DNA of 64,000 nucleotides. Source: Epinephelus fuscoguttatus. Lineage: Eukaryota; Chordata; Actinopteri; Perciformes; Serranidae. The stretch is taken from contig NC_064767.1 in NCBI RefSeq assembly GCF_011397635.1, positions 6,704,937 through 6,768,936 of the forward strand. The letters are read 5' to 3'. The notes under the pieces were generated by a model that worked only from the letters and a program-made list of their open reading frames with translations, searched no databases and had not been told where the DNA came from. The position numbers and the translations under genes were made by a program. Positions 21,990 through 32,234 of this stretch are shown piece by piece (position 1 is the first letter of the stretch; each line of letters begins with the position of its first letter).

Positions 21990-23791
21990 AGAGCTTTGTT
22001 GGAGGCTTTGACCACTGGCAGCAGCCTCAGAAGAGCCTCCTCTGAAGCAGAGTATTTCTTCAGGTCAAATACATCCAGATCTTCTTCTGATGACAGTAAG
22101 ATGAAGACCAGAGCTGACCACTGAGCAGGAGAGAGATTGTCTGTGGAGAAACGTCCTGAACTCAGGGACTGTTGGATCTCCTCCACTAGAGAACGATCAT
22201 TCAGTTCATTCAGACAGTGGAACAGATTGATGCTTCTCTCAGCAGACAGATCCTCGTTGATCTTCTTCTTGATGTACTGGACTGTTTCCTGATTGGTCTG
22301 TGAGCTACTTCCTGCATGTGTCAGCAGACCTCGTAGGTGTTTCTGATTGGTCTGCAGTGAAAGACCCAGGAGGAAGCGGAGGAACAAGTCCAGGTGTCCA
22401 TTTGGACTCTGTAAGGCCTTGTCCACAGCACTCTGGTGGAGATAGTTCAGATTCTGTTTGTCTCTGAAGACTTTAGACCTCGGGGATGTTGTTTGTTCTT
22501 CTTCCATCAGATTGACTCCAGAGTTGATGAAGGTCAGATGGACATGAAGAGCAGCCAGAAACTCCTGAACACTCAGATGGACAAAGCAGAACACCTTGTC
22601 CTGGTACAGTCCTCTCTCCTCTTTAAAGATCTGTGTGAACACTCCTGAGTACACTGAGGCTGCTCTGATATCGATGCCACACTCTGTCAGGTCTGATTCA
22701 TAGAAGATCAGGTTGCCTTTCTGCAGCTCATCAAAGCCAGTTTTCCCAGAGACTCAATCATCTTCCTGCTCTCTGACTCCAGTGTGGATCTGTCTCAGCT
22801 CCTCCATCATACTTGATGTTCTTCACTTTGGTCTGACCACCAGGAAGGTGCTGTAAAACTCAGTCAGGGTGTTGGGCAGCTCTCCTCCCTCTCTGGTCTT
22901 CATCACATCCTCCAGAACTGTAGCAGTGATCCAGCAGAAGACTGGGATGTGGCACATGATGTGGAGGCTTCGTGATGTCTTGATGTGAGAGATGATTCTG
23001 CTGGCCTGCTCCTCAGCTCTGAATCTCTTCCTGAAATAATACTCCTTCTGTGGGTCAGTGAACCCTCTGACCTCTGTCACCATGTCAACACACTCAGGAG
23101 GGATCTGATTGGCTGCTGCAGGTCGTGTGGTTATCCAGAGGCGAGCAGAGGGAAGCAGTTTCCCCCTGATGAGGTTTGTCAGCAGCACATCCACTGAGGT
23201 GGACTCTGTAACATCAGTCAGGATCTCATTGTTGTGGAAGTCCAGAGGAAGTCGACACTCATCCAGACCCGTCAAAGATGAACACAACCTGGAACTCTTC
23301 AAACCTGCAGATTCCTGCTTCCTTGGTTTCAGTAAAGAAGTGATGAACAAGTTCCACCAAGCTGTACTTTTTCTCTTTCAGCACATTCAGCTCTCTGAAA
23401 GTGAATGGAAATGTCAACTGTATGTCCTGGTTGGCTTTGTCTTCAGCCCAGTCCAGAGTGAACTTCTGTGTTAAGACTGTTTTCCCAATGCCAGCCACTC
23501 CCTTTGTCATCACTGTTCTGATTGCTTTATCTCTTCCAGGTGAGGCTTTAAAGATGTCTTCTTGTCTGATTGTTGTTTCTGGTCTGTGTGGTTTCCTGGA
23601 TGCTGTTTCAATCTGTCTGACCTCATGTTCATCATTGACCTCTGCAGTCCCTCCCTCTGTGATGTAGAGCTCTGTGTAGATCTGATTCAGAAGGGTTGGG
23701 TTTCCTGCTTTAGCGATCCCCTCAAACACACACTGGAACTTCTTCTGCAGGTTAGATTTCAGTTTATGCTGACAGACTGCAGCAAGATGTC
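21990..23791 (-). pseudogene. Copy A FISNA-NACHT exon, four frameshifting indels
   Basis: Reads FISNA ([15 protein letters not shown]), Walker A GVAGIGKT and the helical and winged-helix regions, all closely similar to copy B. The extra C near 23268 turns [12 protein letters not shown] into a broken frame at Walker B. Single-base losses near 22836, 22775 and 22733 break it again further on. Net length is 2 nt shorter than the copy B exon, as expected from +1 and three -1 changes. Confidence 0.85.
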
Positions 23792-23952
23792 CTGAATGAA
23801 CACAACAAGGAACACCAATAAGACAAAAGAAACTATTTTAACATATAATTTACTCAAGAATGAGTATATGAATATATTTTGGTCCGTCTCTTGAGACATT
23901 AGTAAACGTCCCGTTTATCCATCATGTTAAATCTTTATAGAAATCCTCTTAC

Positions 23953-24177
23953 TGCTCTGCAGACAGTCAGCCAGCTCCTCCTGCTTCATTCTCCTCAGGA
24001 AGTTCAGTGTGATCTTCAGAAATGCCTCTCTGCTCATCCTCCTCTGCTCTTCATCCTCACCATCCAACACCTCCTCATCCTCCCTCTGACTCTCTGAGCA
24101 TTCTGGGTAATCTGAACTCAGAACCTTCTGGATCTTCTTCAGCTCTTCACAAAAGTGACGATGTTCTCCTCCAGCAG
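23953..24177 (-). pseudogene. Copy A pre-FISNA helical exon with 4-nt deletion
   Basis: Begins [11 protein letters not shown] as in copy B, then loses 4 nt near 24145 (copy B has CTCGTTCTTC, copy A CTCTTC). After the frameshift the conserved acidic stretch [15 protein letters not shown] is out of frame. The copy B counterpart is 229 nt; this is 225 nt. Confidence 0.8.
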
Positions 24178-24319
24178 CTGGAACAGAATATTATATGAAT
24201 GACACAATCAAACATCAGATCCATGTTGGACACACTGACAATCCACTGGTGTAAAAGTGCAGCATGGAGATGATTGTGAACAGAATAGATGTTAAAGTAG
24301 TTGTTGTACATGTACAGAC

Positions 24320-24398
24320 CATAAATATGGAGTCCAGGTGTGTTTGATGCTGCTGGGCAGACTGACCACTGGGAACCTCTGAGCTCTCCTGGTCCACT
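24320..24398 (-). CDS. Copy A exon encoding [11 protein letters not shown] segment
   Basis: 79-nt exon after acceptor TTCCTCCACAG. It encodes [20 protein letters not shown] and LDSIFM and is followed by GTCTGT. This sequence is a hallmark of teleost FISNA-type NLRs. Confidence 0.75.
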
Positions 24399-24638
24399 CT
24401 GTGGAGGAATCATCAACAATGAGCTCACATGATGTTTGCGCCAGGAGACTGTAGAACTTATATGATTTACAAAAACACACACAGACCAGTTAGTTAAAGA
24501 CGTGTTCTGTCATGATTGATCAGAATGAAAACCAGATGTAAACAACACTGTAAATGATGGACACCTGATTCTGTGTCTCATGACTGAGGATCAGAACAGT
24601 TAGTTCATCTGTTTCAATCAACAGTTTTATTTACTTAC

Positions 24639-24752
24639 AGCAGGTCAGAAGAAGGGAGTCCATCTTTGAAGGTAATCCCAAGGTCTTTTGACAGATCACT
24701 CTTCATGGACACACAGCTGGGTACAGGGGACTTTTCTCTCTGCTGCTGGAAA
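24639..24752 (-). CDS. Copy A N-terminal repeat exon 2 (114 nt)
   Basis: Encodes [19 protein letters not shown] and then [18 protein letters not shown]. The exon is phase-symmetric, so copies can be added or lost without a frameshift. Near-identical to 26491-26378 and to copy B exons 46715-46602 and 48799-48686. Confidence 0.75.
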
Positions 24753-25789
24753 CTGATAGAAACACTGAAATTAACTGAACATACAAGATTTCTGTCTCTG
24801 ATTTCACTGGTTTTATTTGGCACTGGAAGTTATTTTATTACAGTTGAAGCATGTGTTTGAAACATGTTTTTTACGGTGCTTGTTGGTTGCTTCTTCTCCC
24901 AACTAAGCAACATCAGCATTTTAAAAAAAGACGTCACAATGAGAAGTAATAACTTAAACCATTAGAGTCACATTACAGCAGTTTGACTTGGAGCCCAGGT
25001 ACCAGTCAGAGTTCAGGTCAGACAAAGATAATGTTTCTTAGTTAGGTACCAATCACCTCCAGAAAGGACCCATGTCTTTCAGTATATGAGCCTTGGAATA
25101 AGAATCAACCAAACAAGGCACCAGCCGACAACAAAAAATAAAACACACACAAGAATGTGAAGTTCACCACAGTCTATTACACATTCAGTGCCCAATATAA
25201 AACCTACAGGTCAACCATCAACAAAATAAGTCTTTATCTCCATTCAAATCTCAGCAAGAGTCCACGTCTCAACATAAAATCTCTTCAGGTTTCCAAAAAA
25301 ATCCACAAAACAATAACTCAGTTTTAGGCTTCACACAAATGTTGGCCGATGAAAACAAAACCGAGTGACGCTTGTTACGACTCAAGCTTAATGATTCTCT
25401 ATAAACACCAGAATGACCTCCTGTAGTCCAGCCAGTGTGCTGCAGTCAGCTGCAGGGGATGGACATCCTTGGAGACGGGCAGTTGGATGGTGGATATACA
25501 GAGTTAATCTGGTTCTGTAGAACGAGTGAACTATGAACGATCTTTTCTTTCATTGCCAGGGACTGACAAGCTAACTGACTGTCTGTCTGAGGATGGACTG
25601 GACATCTTCTGCTGGTGAGTGAATATGCACCATTTTTGTTTGAAAACCCAGCATAGGTATTTTTTGAGTTGAGTAGTGGATGTGTGTGACGCAGGGCACC
25701 GACCACCACAATCTGATGTGCTATTAGGAATTTGGGAATTTTATACCCCTGCCAGGTGAAGACTTAATACTCTTGACTCTTCATCAAAC

Positions 25790-26120
25790 TGCACTCTGCC
25801 ACCAGACCTCTGCAGGTAGTCTCCAAAATTCTGTGGCCAGTGCACAGACCTCTGTAGCTAGGCCCCAAACATCTGACACTGGTCCACATACCTTTACAAC
25901 TTGTTCACAGACCTCTGAAGCTTGAACACAGACCACTGAAAGTAGTCCCAAAACCCCCACAGCAAGTCCTCAGACCTCTGCATCTGATCCAGAACTGCTC
26001 CCCATACCACCACAGGTAGTCTCCAAAACTGTGGAACTAGTCCCCAGACTACTTCATCTATTCTCAAGACTTTTGCAGCTGGTCCTCAGTCTTGTGTCAG
26101 TCCCAACAAATCTGCAGCTA
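25790..26120. repeat. Degenerate minisatellite in a copy A intron
   Basis: Loose tandem units of about 25-32 bp built on CAGACCTCTGCAGCTAGTCC. A second patch with the same unit occurs at 27555-27715. The equivalent part of copy B lacks the 25.8-kb patch. Confidence 0.6.
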
Positions 26121-26377
26121 TGTGAAAATATGACCTCCCGTGGTCGACTCTGAGGAGGAAGTAGCTGTGATTATGTTTGCACCATATAAACTGTTTACAC
26201 TTAATGATTTACACACAAACACGCACACATAAAGACCTGTTAGTCAACGATATTGTGTTCTGTCATAATTGATCAGAATGAAAACCAGATGTAAACCACC
26301 CAACCCTAACCCTATGAATGATGGACACCTGATTCTGTGTCTCATGACTGAGGATCAGAACAGTTTTATTTACTTAC

Positions 26378-26491
26378 AGCAGGTCAGAAGAAGGGAGTCC
26401 ATCTTTGAAGGTAATCCCACAACCCATAGACCGATCACTCTTCATGGACACACAGCTGGGTACAGGGGACTTTTCTCTCTGCTGCTGGAAA
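26378..26491 (-). CDS. Copy A N-terminal repeat exon 1 (114 nt)
   Basis: Same exon type as 24752-24639, with RSMGCGITFKDG at its end. Acceptor TTTCTATCAG, donor GTAAGT. Confidence 0.75.
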
Positions 26492-26936
26492 CTGATAGAA
26501 ACACTGAAATTAACTGAACATACAAGATTTCTGTCTCTGATTTCACTGGTTTTATTTGGCACTGGAAGTTATTTTATTACAGTTAAAGCATGTGCTTGAA
26601 ACACGTCTTGTTTATAATGCTTATTTAACCAACATTACAATGGGATACAATAACTAAACAACTAGAGTCACAGCTGATGTGATACTTGTTTGTATTTGGT
26701 GTGTGATTGTTTAAGCAGTGTGTTGTTAGTCTGATGTGTTCAGACTTTACACTGTTGACCTGCCACATCACTTCAAACTGAGGTTTGGTTTAGGCCACAG
26801 CACACCTGAGCAGACCTCCTCAACTAGTCCCCAGAGAGTTGGGGTTAGATTCAGAAGGAGAACTTAAATATCAGCAGTCGAAGACCAGTTATACTGGGAA
26901 GCTGTCAGCTTCATTTGACATTTAATGTCAGCTTAC

Positions 26937-27056
26937 TGTGCAGCAGAGACTTTTTGTCCTTTAACATCGATGCCATGTTCATGTGACTGGTCGGTCTCAG
27001 GAGACACACAGCTGGGCTCAGGTTCAGGTCCAGGTGAGTCTGGTCTCTGATGGATC
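26937..27056 (-). CDS. Copy A exon encoding proline-rich N-terminal segment
   Basis: 120-nt exon after acceptor TGTGCTAG, donor GTAAGC. It encodes [20 protein letters not shown] followed by [19 protein letters not shown]. It joins in phase to the ATG exon (28490-28483) and to the repeat exon at 26491. Copy B equivalent is 49364-49245. Confidence 0.7.
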
Positions 27057-28482
27057 CTAGCACACAGAGAGGAAGACCAGCAGGGAGGGAAATTCAGTAT
27101 TTAGTCTTCGGCCTCAGCAGCTGCTGGAGAAACTATCAGCTATCAACAGGAAAAGGATCAACACAGCAATGTTTAACTAGAACTGAATTTACTGAAGAAA
27201 ATGTGTGTGAGTGCTGACAGCTGAAGATTATGGTTTAACAAGATGTAGTTATGGGTCAATGAATCTGCACATTATATTACCTAATAACAGTTAAATATAC
27301 AAATGTCCAAAAACAGAGAAATATTATGCAACACAGTTTGTCAGACCCCAAGATGAAGTCTTCAAACTGTCCATAACCCAAAAAGATAGTCAGTTTAAAT
27401 TTAATGCAAAATAGACAAAAAAAATCATCATCTTTCTTTAATCAGAGGATTTTTCTGGAGGTTCCTACAAAACAAAAGTCACCAACAAAGGTTAGGATAT
27501 ACAAGGTGACACTTTAACAAGGAACTCTCTGAAACTACTGACTCTTCATCAAACTGAGGTCTGTCACCAGACTTCTGCAGCTAAGCTACCAACATCTACC
27601 ATAAGTCCCCAAACCTTTACAACTTGTTCCCAGAGCTCTGAAGCTTCCTCACAAACCTCTGACACTAGTCCCAAAACTCTGGAGCTGCTCCCCAGACCTC
27701 TGCAGCAGTCCCATCCTGTGGACTCTAGTAGAATCCTACAGGATGACAGCAGACTGACAGGAACACTGAGAGCAGCTGTAAACCTCACTGACCACCAGGG
27801 GGAGCTCACAATCCTAACCTCCACCCTGTGGACCTGCACACTGAGCCCTCCCACACTTCACTCACTCTGTCATGTGTTTAAATTCTCACTGTTAACACTG
27901 TGACACTGCTGAGTCCACAGGGTTAACATGAGGACTACAGTCGTTGCCATGGATACAGCATGTCATATGACAAACAGTTGAACCTGTGATTAATCTCAGA
28001 GTTTGTCTCCAACAGTTTTTGTATCAACAGTTTCTGCAACATGTGTTCAGTCTGCTGCTTCAGACAGTTTAACAGAGACACATCATGTAACGTTCACTAT
28101 ATATACAACACAAATACATACATACAAAGAATAAACTCTGAACACAGCTCATATTATTCTGACGTGAAACCGTCGGCTGATCGTCCTCACACTCACAGAT
28201 GATCTCATTTGTTTCTGTTGGATTAAATAATAAAATAAAATAAAATATAAATAAAATAATTCAAGTGTCAGGGTCCAAACTGAAGTCCAGTATCACCTGT
28301 ATGGGCTTTATACTATGTCTGGACATTTAAATAAACTTCTGTTCACACACTGTGGCTCTAACGGCACATTTACAGGTTTATAAGTCAGTGTTGAGGTGAG
28401 AGAGCAGAGAAACAGGAAACAGAGAGTTGATGAACATGTTGAAGGTGAAACAGGATCAAATGTGATGTGTTGAGTGTGATAC

Positions 28483-28512
28483 CTTTTCATGTTGGTGATA
28501 ACCTGCAGCCTC
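28483..28512 (-). CDS. Copy A start-codon exon (30 nt)
   Basis: The ATG at 28490 gives MK plus a split Arg codon. The acceptor CTTCATCAG is preceded by a (CTGT)n microsatellite that serves as its pyrimidine tract (plus-strand CAGA repeats at about 28523-28553). An upstream 56-nt exon (28733-28678) runs into a stop in every frame that would join the ATG, so it is probably 5' UTR. The start codon choice is inferred. Confidence 0.55.
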
Positions 28513-28733
28513 CTGATGAAGACAGTCAGACAGACAGACAGACAGACAGACAGGTTCATCATTAGACTATGAAGATAAACTTGTGGAGTTTTGTGGAGTC
28601 TGGATCAAAGACAGGAGGTGAACACATGAACCAACAGGGACACATTAGAGACTGGAATCAATCAAAGGTCCACTTACTCAGTTTCTTCTCGTGGACATCA
28701 TCACTCTGCAGCTCTCTGCTGTCTGGACCAGGT

Positions 28734-31500
28734 CTGTGGATACAAAGAGTTTTCTGTTGTCCTCCGTCAGGATTCAGTCCTCTGTGTCTGCGGGCTGCTG
28801 TCACACTCAAACACTTTCATGAACCAACCTGCAGCGCTCAGTTCAAAGATCAGCTGCTCTGTCTTTATATGACTTTATATGATACATGTTATTGTTTAAC
28901 CCACAGCAGCAACTCTGACACACAAATAAAGCTCCTCATCACTGACAACAGCAACACTCAAATCACTGATATTATTTTAGAAAAGAAGACATGGATTCAC
29001 CTCCAGGGCTTGAAATGCGGCCAGCAGAAAGGTTTCATACTGTTTATTTGTTCCAGATAAAAACCATCAGCTGTTCTGGTCCATTTAAAACCCATGGACC
29101 AGACTGGGATCAGCTCCTGCTCAGCTCCTCTTTAATACAGAAAAGCCTGAAGAGAAAACTACAATAAAAACGTGGATAAACGGTTGGTTGTCAGTCAGTT
29201 CCCATTAAACAACGGTAAAATAGAAATTCTTCTTTTTTTTAAAGATATTTTTAAGGGCATTTTTAGCCTTTATTTGATAGGATAGTCAAGCGTGAAAGGG
29301 GGAGAGAGAGAGAGAGGGAGTGACATGCAGCAAAGGGCCACAGCCTGGAGTTGAACCCGGGCCGCTGCGGCAACAGCCTTGTACATGGGGCGCCTGTTCT
29401 ACCACTAAACCACCGACGCCCCAAAAACTATTCTATAAAACGCCATCAAATCCAGACACTGGCTGCACAGACACTGTAACTTTACATTTTAACTCTAATA
29501 TTTCTTTTCATAGAAAACATCCAACTTACCACAAGTTTTTGTGTTGATAAATAATTCAATAATTACAACAGTCCAATTTTACGACAGACTATACATAGCT
29601 TATGATGAATGCATTAAGTCTGATTGACTACTAAACATCACCATCAGTCACACAATATGTGTTCATAATCAGATGTTTCCATCAATCCATCAAACACAAC
29701 TTGTGGTCAAATGAATACATTCTTTCAATTAATCTTTACACAATGGACAACACAATATAAAATACAGCTATCAATATGAACTAGTTCAGCCTTAATGTGT
29801 GCTTTATGCCTGTGTCATTTGTTGATACTTTAGTTATAGTATGTGCCAAAAAAGCAAGAAAGCAAATCTCAACATGAGTTGAATTCTTTTCTCAGATTTT
29901 ACTAGAGAAAACAAACCCTGCTGCAGTCTGCTCTTTTTACACTGTTTGAGATGCCCTGTTAAAATACTGTCATAATGTTATTCTTGTGTACAGGGCTTTC
30001 TGTGCCCATCAGTTGATGTTGACATGTAATACCCACAAGAACCAATACAGAATGGCATCCAAAGTACAAATACTACAAATACTTAGAAACACCTTTTTTA
30101 TTGTACTGGATCAAATTCTTCCATGTCATTCTTTCATGCTGGACCGCAGCAGCCACATATTAGCTTTAGGCCTAGTTTTGATTCCATCCTTAAGTCCAGC
30201 ACTTTCCAAATGCTGAATACTCAGGCTCCTGTGCCATGGCCTCTTCCTCCACTTTTGGTCTGGTGTGACTGTCTAAAAAACATCCATTTTACAAACTCTC
30301 ACACAACTCCTGTAATATAATCCAAGTCTCATTCATCTGGCCATATGCTCAGTATTTCCCAAACACATGCATTTTCATTCAAACATTACCATTTAAAACG
30401 TTTCTGCGGAAACAGTCCAGTATGCACCTGGGCAAGCAACACTGGAGGCATGCGGGGAAAACTGTCTTCACAAACTCAAGGTAACCCGGGGTGAGTAATT
30501 AATAAACACATTGTCATTTTGTGGTGAAAGTAATCCTTTAAGGCAAAAGAGAGAGACAAGAAACAAATTAGTCAAATGTAACTGCAGTAAACTGTACACA
30601 CTCAGTTCAAGCTGCTGTACAATCTGCATATCAATTCTGTTTGCAATCTGTTTTCTGAACACAAATCATTACATATAGAAGAAACAAAGTTGTGTAAGAA
30701 ACTGTACCTTTTACAGCTCCAAGACTACAGTGACCTGGATGAGTACTCTGCACAGTTTTCTGTTTGTCCACTGCAGCCAACTAGTGTACAGTAAATATGA
30801 TTTTTTTTTGCTGCTTTCAAAATGTATAAACTGATATTAGTACTCCTTCTCGGGAGAAGGTCCAAAAGACGGGCTGCCCTCACTCAAGTGGGTAGTGGTG
30901 GCCTCTCGCCGACCGCAGCCAACACCTGATGACCCCTCAAACAAGCCGTGTGTGTTGTGAGACTCTCCTCACCTGTCTGCTGGAGACCAGACAGACAGGT
31001 GTCTTTAAAAATCTCTGTGTGTTCAGCTCCCAGTCTTTTATAGCTTCTAACTGTGGTTTGGGGTTTAGTTTCTCTCCTGCGTCCTGTTTTTACTTTACAT
31101 ATCTGCTTTATTTTACTGTTTCATGTTCACTATCAGTCGTATTTGAAGTTGTGTGAAGTTGGTGCTCAAAAACTCAACATTTCCTTATTTTGCTGCTTCA
31201 CAATAAAAGTTTTTAAACAACAAAATAAGGAGTTAAAATATGTTTATTACTGAATTAGCAGAACTTTATTAGAGGCTTTTCTTCAATTAAGACAAGTGTA
31301 ATAATACAGCAGGGAGGAAGAGTAAAATCAAAAACAGCCACAGTGAGATGTTGATGTTTGTCCATATCGCCCAGCCCTAGTCTCGAGTGAAACAGATCCT
31401 TATTCACATTAAATACCAAAAGACACTAAAGCAGAGGTTACTGAGATTAGCCAACAACGATAACAAAATAGGAAATACTGCAAAACAGCATCAAAACATA
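28734..31500. other. Intergenic between NLR copies A and B
   Basis: Contains the SINE at 29226-29422, a dispersed-repeat scrap around 30485-30545 (ACCCGGGGTGAGTAATTAA) and otherwise AT-rich sequence. No convincing gene. A TTTATT at 31265-31270 may be the copy B polyadenylation signal. Confidence 0.4.
29226..29422 (-). mobile_element. tRNA-derived SINE
   Basis: The minus strand starts GGGGCGTCGGTGGTTTAGTG and shows an A box (TGGTTTAGTGG) and a B box (GGTTCAACTCC), the internal pol III promoter of a tRNA-derived SINE. A body with GA-rich stretch and an A-rich tail (plus-strand T run near 29229-29240) follow. No target-site duplication was worked out. Confidence 0.75.
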
Positions 31501-31650
31501 CAGTAGTCTACTGTACTGCATCACATAAAAACTCAATACTGCATCCTACACACATTCACTGAACTACCATCAGCTGTGTGTGATCCTGTACAGACTGAAC
31601 TATCTGTTCAGCAGTGAGAAAGTTTCTCTAACAGGAGGAGACTCTCCCTC

Positions 31651-32234
31651 CTACAGAGAACACAGAGACACTGAGGAACCAGGTGACAGGAGCCAAAAGC
31701 CAGGATAAAGAGGTTCAGTGAATGTGGTGTTGAAGGTGTGGAGGTGGATCAGTGTGTCAGAGGAGACTCTGAAGAAGGACAGAGTGCCAGCAGGACAGTC
31801 CACATACACTGCTACTCTACCAGAGGAGGAGTAGGAGAAGGAGGAGGAGGAGGAGGAGGAGGAGGAGGAGGAGGAGGAGGAGGAGGAGGAGGTGGTGTGT
31901 GTTTTTCTGTTATTGTGCCAGACAGTGTAACCACCATTAAAGCAGCTCAGACTCCAGGACTGATCATTCCATCCAAACACACAGTCAGTTCTGTTTCCTC
32001 TCCTCCTGATTCCTCTGTAACGCACTGATATATAAACCCCTCCTCTCCACTCCACCTCCCAGTAACAGCGACCAGTCAGACCAGTTCTACACAGCAGCTG
32101 AGACCAGCGGTCAAATCTGTTTGGAAGACCAGGATATGACTGACCCTCCTCCACACGTGTCACCTTCCTGTTGTTGTCAGACAGTTTGATCTTCCTGTTC
32201 ACTGTGTTTGTGTCGATTGTGAGTTCACAGGAAT
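31651..32234 (-). CDS. Copy B terminal exon: PRY-SPRY with polyserine
   Basis: Same architecture as copy [72 protein letters not shown] and TAG. The TCC run (plus-strand about 31838-31892, around 18 repeats) encodes a long serine stretch followed by SFSYSSSGR. Confidence 0.85.

Larger units (their letters stand above)
17782..28490 (-). pseudogene. NLR copy A: FISNA-NACHT-LRR-B30.2 receptor gene with frameshifts
   Basis: This is a fish-type cytosolic NOD-like receptor of the NLR-C (NLRC3/NLRP12-like) kind. Exons by homology to copy B are 28490-28483, 27056-26937, 26491-26378, 24752-24639, 24398-24320, 24177-23953, 23791-21990, 21893-21720, 21161-20988, 20623-20450, 18504-18458 and 18335-17782. 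Splice sites are kept. Against copy B the pre-FISNA exon lacks 4 nt (near 24145). The NACHT exon has one extra C near 23268, exactly in the Walker B motif, and lacks single bases near 22836, 22775 and 22733. Exon lengths agree (225 vs 229; 1802 vs 1804). The product would stop early, so I call it a pseudogene. Sequencing or assembly error is the main alternative, because LRR and B30.2 exons remain open. Confidence 0.8.

Noticed and set aside
22436-23795. Multiple plus-strand frames over the NACHT exons (also 44304-45754)
   Set aside because: Antisense shadows of the minus-strand NACHT coding sequence; repeated in both copies for that reason only.
28483-28733. Start codon of the NLR in the 56-nt upstream exon (MMSTRRN / MKSMRRN)
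   Set aside because: That frame stops exactly at the exon end, and the frame conserved between copies (DDVHEKKL / DEVHEKKL) hits a stop in the next exon.
28569-29060. 163-codon plus-strand frame
   Set aside because: Overlaps the probable 5' UTR exon of NLR copy A on the other strand and has no recognisable domain.
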